DNA of 46,970 bases from CAZMSD01 sp964568855 (GTDB lineage Bacteria > CAIWAD01), in assembly GCA_964568855.1 (NCBI GenBank), contig CAZMSD010000036.1:1-46970 (forward strand). Reading direction: 5' to 3'. Of this stretch, positions 17,228-26,437 are shown piece by piece. Positions within the stretch are counted from its first letter, which is position 1, and each line of letters opens with the position of its first letter. The notes below the pieces were generated by a model. The model saw only the letters and a list, made by a program, of their open reading frames with translations, did no database searches and was not told the DNA's origin. The position numbers were made by a program, and so were the translations under genes.

Positions 17228-17956
17228 TTACCAGGAACCGTCCATTTCCCATTGCCGGCCCGGATCCCCGTCTTCCCCGTCAGGCCCGGCTTCCTCCAGG
17301 CGGATCTCGCTCACCTGGCTGAGGGCGATCTCCAGCCCGCCGCTCACCAGCCAGGCCTCGCCCAACCGGAAACGCACGGTCTCTACGAGCCCCACATGCA
17401 GCGGGCGCACCGGAAGGGACAGGCCCGCCGCGTCCGCGGCCTCCAGGTGGACCGTGTACTCGCCCTCGGGCAGCTCCCGGCCTTCGACGTCCCTGCCGTC
17501 CCACTGGAACTCCGGCTCTGCAGGCGACTCCAGTTCGATGGTGTGCACGAGCTGGCCCATGTCGTTGCGCACTTCGATCCGCAGCGAGGCGGGATCCTCT
17601 TCCGCCTCCCAGCGGATGGCGCAGCCCTCGTCCTGTAGCCGCACTCGGTCGTCCACCGCCACGATGCTCTTGCCGATCAGGCCCGCGGCCATGCCGCTCT
17701 GCATGGCGGCCGCCATGGCCAGGTCGGCCTTAAGCCCTTCCTCCAGGGCGCTGTTGACGTTGGCCAGCTGCTCGAGACTGCTGAATTCCGCCAGCTGGGC
17801 CGCGAATTCCTGGCTGTTCATTGGATTGAGGGGATCCTGGTTGCCCAGCTGTGTGACCAGCAGGGTCAGGAAGTCCTCCTTGCCCATCACCTGGGAGGGA
17901 GATTGCACCTGGCTGCCGGCATAGCTGCCGCCGCCCACTTGTGTCACGCCGTTCAT
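17228..17956 (-). CDS. flgD: Flagellar hook-cap protein FlgD
   Basis: This 242-residue hook scaffold/cap protein has the conserved N-terminal segment MGKEDFLTLLVTQLGNQDPLNPM followed by EFAAQLAEFSSLEQLANVN. The FlgD Ig-like/tudor region is in the middle (residues about 95-180, with WDGRDVEGRELPEGEYTVHL). The C-terminal 60 residues are a less conserved tail. FlgD caps the growing hook and is removed at completion. Its start overlaps the fliK stop by 4 bases (ATGA). Confidence 0.95.
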   Translation of the reverse strand: MNGVTQVGGGSYAGSQVQSPSQVMGKEDFLTLLVTQLGNQDPLNPMNSQEFAAQLAEFSSLEQLANVNSALEEGLKADLAMAAAMQSGMAAGLIGKSIVAVDDRVRLQDEGCAIRWEAEEDPASLRIEVRNDMGQLVHTIELESPAEPEFQWDGRDVEGRELPEGEYTVHLEAADAAGLSLPVRPLHVGLVETVRFRLGEAWLVSGGLEIALSQVSEIRLEEAGPDGEDGDPGRQWEMDGSW

Positions 17957-19674
17957 GTGTTCCTCCCCAGTGCCCGGTAGATGCCCGCCGCCAGCTCGCC
18001 GGCGAAGTCGCCCGGGTCCTGCTCGCCGGCCTCATCCGGGGTGGGCCGGGCGCCCTGGTCCTGTTGCTCTTCCTTCTGCGGCGTTTCCCGATCGCCCCTC
18101 TCGTTCTCGCCCTCCTGCAGGAACAGGGCCTGCTCGATGCGCACCCCGCTCCGTTCCAGCTGCTCCTGCAGCTGGGGCAGCGCTTCCTGCAGCATTTCCC
18201 GGACCGCCGCATGCTCGCAGAGCACTTTAAGACTGAAGCCGCCTTCCCGCTCCGCGATTACCAGGCGCAGGCGTCCCAGCTCGGGGGGGCGCAATTCGAT
18301 CAGGGCTTCACGATCCGCGCCCTCAGCCAGCACCCGCAGCCTGCCGGCCAGGCGCTCCACCAGCTGGAACAGCTCCACCCGCTCCACCGGGCGGCTGCCC
18401 GGTTCGGAAGGGGCGGTTTCGGGGCGGAACAGCCCGGACCGGGGGTAGTTCATCTGCGAAATGATCTCGACCGCGACGCCGTTCGGATTTCTGCCGCTCC
18501 CCTGGTTCGTCCAGGTCGAGAACAGGGTTCCGGACGGAGCTGCGTGATACTCGTTCGCGTTCAGCGGCCCGGAAATCGCCGCGGCGCTCTGGGGCGGGGA
18601 CCCTGCGGCGACAATCTTCGATGTTGGAGCCAGTGGTGGCGCAGCCTCACGGATCCTGCCCTCCGGGTGCGGAACTGGCTTCTTTGGAAGTTCTTCCCCA
18701 AGGCGATTCTCGACCCGGGGATCACCGGTTCTCGAAGCCTGTCGCGCTTCCGTCACGGCAGCGCTTAGCCGGCGGGGATTCTGCTCCCCGGGCGATTCGT
18801 CGATCGCCCGCCGGAAGGCCAGCTCGACCCTGGCGGCCAGCCTGCGGGCCTCGCCGCGCCCAAGAAGCTGCCGACGATTGAGCGGAACGAGCAGCCTGCC
18901 TTCCCTGCCGCCGGGATTACTCAACGCGCCGCTTTCCCGCGCGGCGACCGGTTCGTGCTGAGCCGCCCGGGAGCTCTCCTGCGGGAAGGGCCGGACTCTG
19001 AGTGCTTCCGACCCGAATTCCGACGGCGGCCCTTGCCCGATCCAGTACCTGGCTGCGGCGTTCCCGGTGGTTCCGCGAACCTGGGGCTGGTCTGTCCGCG
19101 GGAGCATCCCGGACGGCCGGCCGGTCGCGACCTTCGAGGCACCGACCGCGGGAGCGGCCTGAGTCTCCCGCAGGGGCGCTTGGCCAGCTCCCGGAATGCG
19201 CTGCGGCGCGGCGACCGGCCAGTCGAACCGCGTGAGCCGGGGCAGGATCTGCGGGGAATCCGGAGTCACGGGGAGCGCTTCCCGGGATTGTTGACCGGCC
19301 GCGGGAGCGGCGATCTCCGCTGCGGGGCGAGAGACCTGAAAGACTGTTGCGGAATCCGCAAGCCCTGCGTCCGCCCGCCGGGCCGCCTTCGGTGGATGTG
19401 GAATCTCTTGGGCCGGATCCCGGGTAAGTCGACCGGCTTCGGGGACGGCGCCCTTCCCGGCAGGGCAGGAAACCTGGAAGACCAGCACGGGATCCCAGCG
19501 TCCTTCGTCCGCCCGCCGGGTCCGCTCCAGGATACCCTCCGGCCGCGCTGCTGCGGCTTGGCCCTGCTCAGCCTGTTCCAGGATCTCCGTGATCGTGGAG
19601 ATCCAGGCCGCCTTGACTGCGCTCCGGAAGAGCGGCAAGGGAAAAATCCCGGCGGCTGAGATGCTGCCCGTCAT
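17953..19674 (-). CDS. fliK: Flagellar hook-length control protein FliK
   Basis: This 573-residue protein has a long, Pro/Ala/Arg-rich, low-complexity N-terminal two-thirds. The conserved C-terminal Flg_hook domain lies at about residues 430-525, with ALIELRPPELGRLRLVIAER and a VREMLQEALPQLQEQLERSG segment. The acidic, Gln-rich tail is also typical. FliK is a secreted ruler that switches export specificity when the hook is complete. It lies between the MotE-like gene and flgD, its usual place, and starts a few bases after the former. Confidence 0.88.
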   Translation of the reverse strand: MTGSISAAGIFPLPLFRSAVKAAWISTITEILEQAEQGQAAAARPEGILERTRRADEGRWDPVLVFQVSCPAGKGAVPEAGRLTRDPAQEIPHPPKAARRADAGLADSATVFQVSRPAAEIAAPAAGQQSREALPVTPDSPQILPRLTRFDWPVAAPQRIPGAGQAPLRETQAAPAVGASKVATGRPSGMLPRTDQPQVRGTTGNAAARYWIGQGPPSEFGSEALRVRPFPQESSRAAQHEPVAARESGALSNPGGREGRLLVPLNRRQLLGRGEARRLAARVELAFRRAIDESPGEQNPRRLSAAVTEARQASRTGDPRVENRLGEELPKKPVPHPEGRIREAAPPLAPTSKIVAAGSPPQSAAAISGPLNANEYHAAPSGTLFSTWTNQGSGRNPNGVAVEIISQMNYPRSGLFRPETAPSEPGSRPVERVELFQLVERLAGRLRVLAEGADREALIELRPPELGRLRLVIAEREGGFSLKVLCEHAAVREMLQEALPQLQEQLERSGVRIEQALFLQEGENERGDRETPQKEEQQDQGARPTPDEAGEQDPGDFAGELAAGIYRALGRNT

Positions 19675-19677
19675 CCT

Positions 19678-20334
19678 TTAGTCCTTCGGCTCTGGTTGCT
19701 CGGTCTTCTCCAGTGCCCGCTGGCGGATCAGTTTCGTGATGCTCGCCGCCCGCTCGGCCGGCATGGTGGCCAGGATCTTGGCCGCGTTGCGCTCGTTGAT
19801 CTTGAGCAGGATCGTGGCCACCGAGTTGTTGTCCATCTTCATCAACACCGGGGCCGCCTTGGCCGGTTTCATGGATTCGAAGACGCGGGAGAGTTTGTCC
19901 AGGTCCTTGCTGGTCAGCTCCAGCTGGCGGCGGTTCATGGTGTCCAGCTCTTCCTGCAGCCGATCCATGCGGGTCAGCATCACCGCCGTGGAATCCCGCA
20001 AGGTGTCCAGGTCGCGGTTCTTCCGGTCCATGTGATCCAGCAGCTCGCTGACCGCCTCCTGGAGGGTGTCGCTCTCGGCGCTCTCAGCGAGCCGCAGGCT
20101 GTCCGGAGGGTCTTCGGGCAGCAGCTCCGCCGCGGGTTCGACCTCCGGCGCCGCATCCTCCAGACCCGCCCTGCGGCCCGGAAGCAGCACCTTTGTGAAG
20201 TAGAAGTACATCCCCAGGTTGATCAGCGCCAGCGACAGGAAGAAGACGCCCAGCAGGGGCAGCAGGCGCCCCGGCTTCTTGGCCTCCTGTTCCTGTTCCT
20301 TGGCCTGGTTTTCCTGCTGCTGTTCTTCCGCCAT
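19678..20334 (-). CDS. MotE-like / MgtE_N-domain flagellar protein
   Basis: This 218-residue protein has an acidic Gln/Glu-rich N-terminus, one transmembrane helix (about residues 25-48) and a coiled-coil stretch (about 90-140). The C-terminal domain LDKLSRVFESMKPAKAAPVLMKM resembles the MgtE N-terminal / FliG-like superhelical fold. It continues ATILLKINERNAAKILATMP. This architecture matches MotE-type proteins, described as periplasmic chaperones for the stator protein MotC in alphaproteobacteria. In many genomes a homologue sits, as here, between fliJ and fliK. The specific role here is inferred. Confidence 0.7.
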   Translation of the reverse strand: MAEEQQQENQAKEQEQEAKKPGRLLPLLGVFFLSLALINLGMYFYFTKVLLPGRRAGLEDAAPEVEPAAELLPEDPPDSLRLAESAESDTLQEAVSELLDHMDRKNRDLDTLRDSTAVMLTRMDRLQEELDTMNRRQLELTSKDLDKLSRVFESMKPAKAAPVLMKMDNNSVATILLKINERNAAKILATMPAERAASITKLIRQRALEKTEQPEPKD

Positions 20335-20373
20335 GATCCACTCCGCTCGTGCTGCATTTCGGTTGCCGGCGCC

Positions 20374-20844
20374 TCAGTTCCCGGCTTCCCCTTCCTCGCG
20401 CTTCCGCAAATAGGCCTCCCGGATCCCGATCTCGTTCATCAGCAGCGCCTCGATGCGCCGCTCTTCCCTTTGCAGACGTTCCGCCCAGACCTCGCTCAGC
20501 CGGTCCAGGATCCTGCGCTCCTTCCCCGCGTCCGACAGTCTCTCCCGGGCCCGCCGCAGGCTCTGCCGCAACTCCAGCACCGCCTGCTGCCGGCGGGCGC
20601 CGATCCGCTCCTGGCTGTCCAGGTAACCGGTCAACAGCCGCCAGCGATCCGGGTGGATTCCGTCGCGCAGCTCGCTGCGCATTCGCCGCCGGGCCTCCTC
20701 CATCCAGCGCCGCGACTCCTCCAGGGCCAGGGCCCGCGATTCCCGCTCCATCGTCAGCGCTGCGAACTCCAGCCTGCGCGCGCGCTCGAGCTGGCGGCGC
20801 AGGCGGTGGATCCGGGCCAGGCGAAACTTCCGCAAGTACTTCAA
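20374..20844 (-). CDS. fliJ: Flagellar export chaperone FliJ
   Basis: This 156-residue, highly charged, almost wholly alpha-helical coiled-coil protein is rich in Arg, Glu and Leu. FliJ sequences diverge strongly, so the call rests on length, coiled-coil character and its position directly after fliI (4-base overlap) and before the MotE-like gene. FliJ fits into the FliI hexamer as the stalk of the export ATPase. Confidence 0.8.
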   Translation of the reverse strand: MKYLRKFRLARIHRLRRQLERARRLEFAALTMERESRALALEESRRWMEEARRRMRSELRDGIHPDRWRLLTGYLDSQERIGARRQQAVLELRQSLRRARERLSDAGKERRILDRLSEVWAERLQREERRIEALLMNEIGIREAYLRKREEGEAGN

Positions 20845-22166
20845 TTAACCAGGGTCCTCAATCGCTCCAGGGTCTGGTGGTAGTCGCAGTCCTCGTCCAT
20901 GCCCTGGCAGAGGAAAGCCCGGATGTCGTCCATGCGCCCCAGGGCCTCGTCCACTTCCCGGTCGGCGCCCTGCTGGTAGGCGCCGATCTGGATCAGGTCC
21001 TCCGCCTCGGCGTAGGCCGCCAGCCATGAGATCAGCCGGCGCGCTGCCTGCCGGTGCTCCTCGTCGGCCAGTTCCGCCATCACGCGGCTGACCGAGGCCA
21101 GCACGTCCACAGCAGGGTAATGGCCCCGGTCCGCCAGGCGGCGCGAGAGCATGATGTGGCCGTCAAGGATGCTGCGAGAGGCGTCGGCCACCGGATCGCT
21201 CAGGTCGTCGCCGTCCACCAGGACCGTGTAGAAGGCCGTGATACTGCCCCGGGCGTCGCGGCCGGTGCGCTCCAGGAGCGCCGGCAGCAGCGTAAACACG
21301 GAGGGCGTGTAACCCTTGGCTGTGGGCGGCTCGCCGGCGGCCAGGCCGATCTCGCGCTGGGCCATGGCCACGCGGGTCAGGCTGTCCATCAAAAGCAGCA
21401 CTTCCAGGCCCCGGTCACGGAAGCTCTCGGCCAGCGCCGTGGCCAGCTGGGCGCCCCGCCGCTTGAGCAGCGGCGCCATGTCGCTGGTGACCACCACCAC
21501 CACGCTGCGGGCCAGGCCCTCCTCGCCCAGGTCCCGCTCGAGGAACTCGCGCACTTCCCGGCCGCGCTCGCCCACCAGGGCGATCACGTTGACCCTGGCC
21601 GAGGACTTGCGCGCGATCATCCCCAGCAGGATCGACTTGCCCACACCCGAGCCGGAGAAGATGCCCATCCGCTGGCCCTGGCCGCAGGTCAGCAGCCCGT
21701 CGATGCTGCGGATACCTGTGCTGAGCACGCGGTCGATGCGGGGCCGCTCAAGAGCCTCGGGAGCCGGGCGCGTCAAGGGAACCGTGGAGACGGTGGCCAG
21801 GGGACCCTTGCCGTCGATGGGCCGGCCCAGGGCGTCCACCACCCGGCCCAGCAGCTGCATACCCGCCGGCACCTCGGGCGGGCGGATCCTGCGGCGCACC
21901 AGGTCGCCCGGGCTGATGCCGGTCATGTCCCCCAGGGGCATCAGCAGGACGCCGCCCCGCTGGAAGCCGATCATCTCGGCCTCGATTCCGCCGTTCCCGT
22001 TTCCCGGCTCGCCCGAGCGCTCAATCCGGCAGGCGTCGCCCAGCGAGCCCTGGGGCCCCCGGCTCTGCACCACCAGGCCGCTGATGCGCTCCACCTGCCC
22101 GTGCAGCGACCAGGGGCGCTCGGCGCGCACGGTCTCCAGCAGTCCATCGAGCGCCCTGCGGTTCAC
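20841..22166 (-). CDS. fliI: Flagellar export ATPase FliI
   Basis: This 441-residue F1-beta-like ATPase energises flagellar protein export. It has Walker A GIFSGSGVGKS (about residue 165), Walker B VLLLMDSLTRVAMAQREIGL, and the downstream GEPPTAKGYTPSVF and GSITAFYTVLVDGDD segments. I set the start at the GTG at 22166 because it overlaps the fliH stop by 4 bases (GTGA), has GGAGG upstream and gives the usual family length. The longer upstream reading would lie over fliH in another frame. Confidence 0.96.
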   Translation of the reverse strand: MNRRALDGLLETVRAERPWSLHGQVERISGLVVQSRGPQGSLGDACRIERSGEPGNGNGGIEAEMIGFQRGGVLLMPLGDMTGISPGDLVRRRIRPPEVPAGMQLLGRVVDALGRPIDGKGPLATVSTVPLTRPAPEALERPRIDRVLSTGIRSIDGLLTCGQGQRMGIFSGSGVGKSILLGMIARKSSARVNVIALVGERGREVREFLERDLGEEGLARSVVVVVTSDMAPLLKRRGAQLATALAESFRDRGLEVLLLMDSLTRVAMAQREIGLAAGEPPTAKGYTPSVFTLLPALLERTGRDARGSITAFYTVLVDGDDLSDPVADASRSILDGHIMLSRRLADRGHYPAVDVLASVSRVMAELADEEHRQAARRLISWLAAYAEAEDLIQIGAYQQGADREVDEALGRMDDIRAFLCQGMDEDCDYHQTLERLRTLVN

Positions 22167-22915
22167 GATTCCCGATCCTCCACCGAATCGCCGTTTAGCG
22201 GAGCTTCCGTGAGACAGCTCAGCAGCCGCTCCTCCAGGTAGCGCAGCATCTCCTCGGGCAGCGCGTCCACCACGCCCGAACTGAGCTCCAGGCGGCAGCT
22301 GCCGCGCGGGATCTCGGGGCTGTCCACCCACTCCAGGCGTCCCCCGCTGCGTTCCTCGAAACCATGCAGTTCCGGCATCCCGGTCAGGGCCACGCGATCG
22401 TCGGGATGCAGGCGGAATCGATAGACCTGCTCGGCCACCCAGTAGTCGAGCAGCTCGCGCAGCGTGCGCTGCAGCCGCTCCGCATCCAGCGGGAGCTCGC
22501 GGCTGAGCACGCGTTCGGCCATCCAGCGGGCCAGGCGCACGAGCTGGCGGTCCGAATCCCGGTGGTAGGCCTCGGCGGCCCGGCGGAATTCCGCCTGCAG
22601 CATCCCGATCAGCGAAAAGCTCTCCTCGAGCTCCCGGCGAGCCACGGCCCGCCCCTCGTCCAGACCCCGCCGGCGGCCGGCTTCCAGCGCCTCCTGCTCC
22701 CTTGAGTGCAGCTGGGCGCGGGCCTCTTCCAGCTCGCCCAGCAGACGCTCGCGGTCTTCGAGCAGGCCGTGGATGCGCCGCCGGTAAACGCGGGCGGCCT
22801 GTTCTCGACGTTCGCTCTCGCTGGCTCCGCCCGCGTCCAGGGCGGCCTCACGGTCGCTGTCCGTGTCCACCCAGGCCGTGTGGCCCTCGCGCGTTCGATG
22901 AGACTTGATGATCAA
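22163..22915 (-). CDS. fliH: Flagellar assembly protein FliH
   Basis: This 250-residue Glu/Arg-rich protein has a long coiled-coil middle (about residues 35-140), including a small-residue run EEALEAGRRRGLDEGRAVA of the GxxxG-repeat type seen in FliH. The C-terminal V-ATPase-E-like domain includes LVRLARWMAERVLSRELPLD. FliH is the peripheral stalk that restrains the FliI ATPase. It lies between fliG and fliI as expected. Confidence 0.87.
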   Translation of the reverse strand: MIIKSHRTREGHTAWVDTDSDREAALDAGGASESERREQAARVYRRRIHGLLEDRERLLGELEEARAQLHSREQEALEAGRRRGLDEGRAVARRELEESFSLIGMLQAEFRRAAEAYHRDSDRQLVRLARWMAERVLSRELPLDAERLQRTLRELLDYWVAEQVYRFRLHPDDRVALTGMPELHGFEERSGGRLEWVDSPEIPRGSCRLELSSGVVDALPEEMLRYLEERLLSCLTEAPLNGDSVEDRES

Positions 22916-22928
22916 GGCAGTCTCACAA

Positions 22929-23945
22929 TCAGATCATCACGTCGCCCTCTTCGGAGGTCTTGGCCAGGAAAATCTGACCGTCCTCCTCCAGGCGGCGTAT
23001 CACGTCCACGATCTTCTGCTGCACTTCCTCCACCTCGCGCAGGCGCACGGGCGGCATGTATTCCAGTTCCTCGCGGATCATCTCCGCCGCCCTGCTGGAC
23101 ACGTTTGTGAGCAGCTTCTCGGCCAGCTTCGGGGTGCAGGCCTTGAGGGCCAGGGTGAGATCCTTGTTGTCCACTTCCCGCAGGATCTTCTGGATGTTGC
23201 GGTCGTCCAGGTTTATGATGTCCTCGAAGACGAACATCAGGTTCTTGATCTCGGAGGAAAGGTCAGGGTCCTCTTCGGCGATGCCGCTCAGCACGGCCTT
23301 CTCCACGGAGCTGCCCGTCAGGTTGAGTATGTCCGCCGCGGCCTTCACGCCTCCCAGCACCGAACCCATCTGGCTGAAATCGATGCGGCTTTCCAGCACC
23401 TGCTCCACCGCCTGGACGGTCTCGGGCGAGACCCGCTCCATGGTGGAGAAGCGGTAGATGACCTCCTTGGCGATGTCGGGCGGCAGGTTGGCGATGAGGG
23501 TCGAAGCCTGGGCGTGGGAGAGCTGCGTCAGCACCAGGGCGATGGTCTGGGGATGCTCGCGCTGCAGGAATGTCAGCAGCTCGCTCGAATCCACGTTCTT
23601 GAGCACGTTGAAACCCCGGATCTGCAGGCTGTTCTTGATCCGCTTGATGATGTCGATGGCTCGCATCTCGCCCAGGGCGCCCTGCAGCACGCTCTGCGCG
23701 TAGTTCATGCCGCCCTCGCGAATGTAGTCGGAGGCCATGGCCATCTCGTAGAATTCGTCCTCCACCGCGGCCAGGGTCTCGGCGCGCAGGTTGCCCAGGC
23801 CGATCATTTCCTTGGCGATCTCCTCCACCTCGTGGTTCTCGAGGTACTTCAGGACCTGGGTGGCTGCCTCGGCGCCCACGCTGACCATGAAGGCCGCCGC
23901 CTTGGCCAGGCCGGTCATCTGCTCCAGGCTCTCGACCGTGTTCAT
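22929..23945 (-). CDS. fliG: Flagellar motor switch protein FliG
   Basis: This 338-residue protein has the N-terminal FliF-binding domain, the middle EHPQTIALVL motif (FLQREHPQTIALVLTQLSHA), and the C-terminal torque domain. The torque domain carries the charged helix DDRNIQKILREVDNKDLTLALK that interacts with MotA. The length is standard. The ATG directly abuts the fliF stop codon. Confidence 0.97.
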   Translation of the reverse strand: MNTVESLEQMTGLAKAAAFMVSVGAEAATQVLKYLENHEVEEIAKEMIGLGNLRAETLAAVEDEFYEMAMASDYIREGGMNYAQSVLQGALGEMRAIDIIKRIKNSLQIRGFNVLKNVDSSELLTFLQREHPQTIALVLTQLSHAQASTLIANLPPDIAKEVIYRFSTMERVSPETVQAVEQVLESRIDFSQMGSVLGGVKAAADILNLTGSSVEKAVLSGIAEEDPDLSSEIKNLMFVFEDIINLDDRNIQKILREVDNKDLTLALKACTPKLAEKLLTNVSSRAAEMIREELEYMPPVRLREVEEVQQKIVDVIRRLEEDGQIFLAKTSEEGDVMI

Positions 23946-25514
23946 CTAATCGCGCTCCTGCAACCAGCAACGGACGAATCGTGCGGCTTCTTCGGGATGC
24001 TCCAGGCAGAAATCGGTCACCTTCTTGTGCACGCGCATCATCTGCCGCTGGGCCGGGCTGCGGGAGGCTTCGGCCTCGAGCATCAGGGGAACCTCCTCTT
24101 CCACCACCTCCTCGCTCTCGCCCTTGGCGGTGGCCAGGATCAGGGCCCGCTTGTCGTCGAAGGCCCGGCTGACTTCCAGGTTGGTCAGGTGGATGGTCGA
24201 CCTGAGCAGCAGCAGGAAGGCGATGATGCCCCCCACGAAGACGGCCTTGCGCAGGATGTCCATCCAGACCGACTGCATCTTCAGGCGCCTTAAAAGCGAT
24301 AGATCCTCCTCCCGGTCGCTGGTGCTGAAGGGCATGGTGTGGGCCTTGATCACGTCGCCGCGCTGGGCCTTGAATCCCACGGCGGCCTTGACGATCTCGC
24401 CGAAGCGATCCATCTCCTCTGCGCTGCGCGGAATGTAGGTTTTGACGGGATTCCCTTCTTCGTCGGGCGCTTCGGCATAGGTGCCGTCCACCACGAGTGA
24501 CACGGTCAGGCGCTGGACGGCGCCCTGCTGTCCCCGGGAGTGCTCCAGAACCTCGTTGACCTCGAAGTTGGTGATCTGGCGCTCTTCCTGGCTGGCGCTG
24601 GTGTCGGCCGAAGTGGAGTTCTGCTCGTTGAGCTCCTGGCTGCGCACGATGCGCTTCTCCGGATCGAAGACCCGGCTGGTGCGCTCCAGGTAGCTGAAAT
24701 CCAGCTCGGCGGACACGCGGACCACGGAGTGGCCGGCGCCGATGACCCGGTCGAGCACGTCCTGCCCCACTTCGGAAAGGTAGCCGTCCAGCTTCCGGCT
24801 GAGCTCGATCTGCTTGCTGCTCTGGCCGAAGAGTTCGTCCTCGGCCAGCCACTTGGTGAGCAGCTGGCCCTGGGAATCCACCACCGTCACGCGGCTGGGA
24901 TGCAGGCCTTCCACGCTGGAGGCCACCAGGGCCACCACGCCCTGGACCTCGCTGCGCGGCGGCTGGCGGAAAGGATCGGTGACAACGGTGACGCTGGCGG
25001 TGGTGGGCAAATGCTCATCGGAGAACAGGCTGGGCTTGGGGGTCACGATGTGGACGCTGGCGGCGTGGATCCATTCCAGTGAAGCGAGGGTCTTGGCCAG
25101 CTCGCCCTCCAGGGCCCGCTTGTGCATCATCTCCATCTCGCGCTCGCTCATGCCCAGGCGCTGCTCGTCTAAGATCTCGTAGCCAGGCATACTCTGGGAG
25201 GGTCCGCCCTCCACCGCCAGTTTCACGCGCAGGCGGTAGAGTTCACCCCGCGGAACCTCCACCGTGCCGCCGCCCGAGCTCAGCCTGTACTTGACCCCCT
25301 GCTCATCCAGGGTGTCCACCACCTTGGCGGCCTCCACTTCGCTCAGGCCCGTGTAGAGCGGCGCCCAGTCGGGGCGCGAAGCCCAGTAGACGGCGAAGAC
25401 CAGCAGCGCCACGGCGGCCAGTCCCGCTCCCCCCAGCAGCAGGAGACGCCCGCGCTGTTCACCGCGCCAGCGTTCCCGCAACAGGTCCAGTATCTTTTCC
25501 ATCCAATCGGGCAT
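23946..25514 (-). CDS. fliF: Flagellar MS-ring protein FliF
   Basis: This 522-residue MS-ring protein has two transmembrane helices, about residues 25-46 and 440-460. Between them is the large periplasmic region with PLYTGLSEVEAAKVVDTLDEQ and the KRALEGELAKTLASLEWIHAA ring-building motif. The C-terminal cytoplasmic FliG-binding tail ends PEEAARFVRCWLQERD. It forms the base on which the motor is built. Confidence 0.97.
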   Translation of the reverse strand: MPDWMEKILDLLRERWRGEQRGRLLLLGGAGLAAVALLVFAVYWASRPDWAPLYTGLSEVEAAKVVDTLDEQGVKYRLSSGGGTVEVPRGELYRLRVKLAVEGGPSQSMPGYEILDEQRLGMSEREMEMMHKRALEGELAKTLASLEWIHAASVHIVTPKPSLFSDEHLPTTASVTVVTDPFRQPPRSEVQGVVALVASSVEGLHPSRVTVVDSQGQLLTKWLAEDELFGQSSKQIELSRKLDGYLSEVGQDVLDRVIGAGHSVVRVSAELDFSYLERTSRVFDPEKRIVRSQELNEQNSTSADTSASQEERQITNFEVNEVLEHSRGQQGAVQRLTVSLVVDGTYAEAPDEEGNPVKTYIPRSAEEMDRFGEIVKAAVGFKAQRGDVIKAHTMPFSTSDREEDLSLLRRLKMQSVWMDILRKAVFVGGIIAFLLLLRSTIHLTNLEVSRAFDDKRALILATAKGESEEVVEEEVPLMLEAEASRSPAQRQMMRVHKKVTDFCLEHPEEAARFVRCWLQERD

Positions 25515-25536
25515 TCCGGCGGTCCTTTGGGTATCG

Positions 25537-25881
25537 TCAGACCTGCATCCGGATCACTTCCCGGTAGCCTTCCAGCAGGCGATTGCGCACTTCCACCAGG
25601 AACTGGAAGGAGACGCTGGCCTTCTCCATGGCGATCATGGCGTCGTGGACGTTCTCCACCTGGCCGGCGGCGAAACGGGCGGATGTCTCCGCCGATTCGA
25701 GCTGCAGCCGGTTGACGGATTCGACGACTTCACGCAGCGTCTGAGTGAAACTGCGGGCCGGGCTTTCGGCCTCTTCCGGGCGCGGTCCGCGGAGCTGCCC
25801 GGCTTCGAGCATGGAGGCCATCGGCCGCGGCTGCTGGGCGATCAACTGATTGAGGCGCTCGGTGGGTGAAAGGACTGCCAT
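25537..25881 (-). CDS. fliE: Flagellar hook-basal body protein FliE
   Basis: This 114-residue protein has the family C-terminus VHDAMIAMEKASVSFQFLVE, then RNRLLEGYREVIRMQV, and a variable, Pro-rich N-terminus. FliE joins the MS ring to the rod. The start lies one base after the flgC stop codon. Confidence 0.94.
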   Translation of the reverse strand: MAVLSPTERLNQLIAQQPRPMASMLEAGQLRGPRPEEAESPARSFTQTLREVVESVNRLQLESAETSARFAAGQVENVHDAMIAMEKASVSFQFLVEVRNRLLEGYREVIRMQV

Positions 25882-25882
25882 C

Positions 25883-26383
25883 TTAGATCTCCAGGGCCTT
25901 GGCGGCCATTTCCTTGGCGGCCTGCAGGGCGGTGAGGTTGGCCTCGTAGGCCCGGCTGGCGGCGATCAGGTGGGTCATCTCCTCCACCAGGTTGATGTCC
26001 GGGTAGGCCACGTACCCATCGGCATCCGCGTCCGGGTGCTCAGGATCGTACTCCATGCGCGGCGGGCGGTTCTGGACCGTCACCCGGGCCGTGACGCCGT
26101 GCAGGGCTTCTTCCTCTTCACCGCCGCGTTCGCTGCGCAGGTGCTCAGGGTGGGTGGAGAGGAGCCTGGAGGGCCGGGGACCGAGCATCGTGACGTAGTC
26201 CGCCTCCACCTCGCCTTCCTCCATGGTGGTCACCCGGGGGCGATAAGGTCCGCCGTCGGCGCCCCGCGTGGTATGGATGTTGGCCAGGTTCTCGCTGATG
26301 GCGTCCATCCGGCGGCGCTGCGCGCTCAGGCCGCTGCGGCTGATGTTGAGGCTGTGAAAAACCGTGGGGTCCTTGATGTCCAT
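25883..26383 (-). CDS. flgC: Flagellar rod protein FlgC
   Basis: This 166-residue proximal rod protein has the N-terminal rod motif FHSLNISRSGLSAQRRRMDA followed by ISENLANIHTTRGADGGPYRP. The C-terminal YPDINLVEEMTHLIAASRAYEANL region ends in the MAAKALEI helix. It assembles the rod with FlgB, FlgF and FlgG. It follows flgB by 54 bases. Confidence 0.96.
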   Translation of the reverse strand: MDIKDPTVFHSLNISRSGLSAQRRRMDAISENLANIHTTRGADGGPYRPRVTTMEEGEVEADYVTMLGPRPSRLLSTHPEHLRSERGGEEEEALHGVTARVTVQNRPPRMEYDPEHPDADADGYVAYPDINLVEEMTHLIAASRAYEANLTALQAAKEMAAKALEI

Positions 26384-26437
26384 TTCCTTCGATCCCTAGT
26401 CTGCGCTGAATTCACCGGCGCGGCCCGGCCGCGCTCA

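Noticed and set aside
15922..17322. Long plus-strand frame antisense to flgE
   Set aside because: It is a GC-rich shadow frame, His/Gln/Gly-rich, lying over a clear FlgE; the same applies to long antisense frames over the nuclease/TPR genes (28674-30524), the export genes (19696-20883, 21054-22241) and lptD (36074-37030, 37193-38002).
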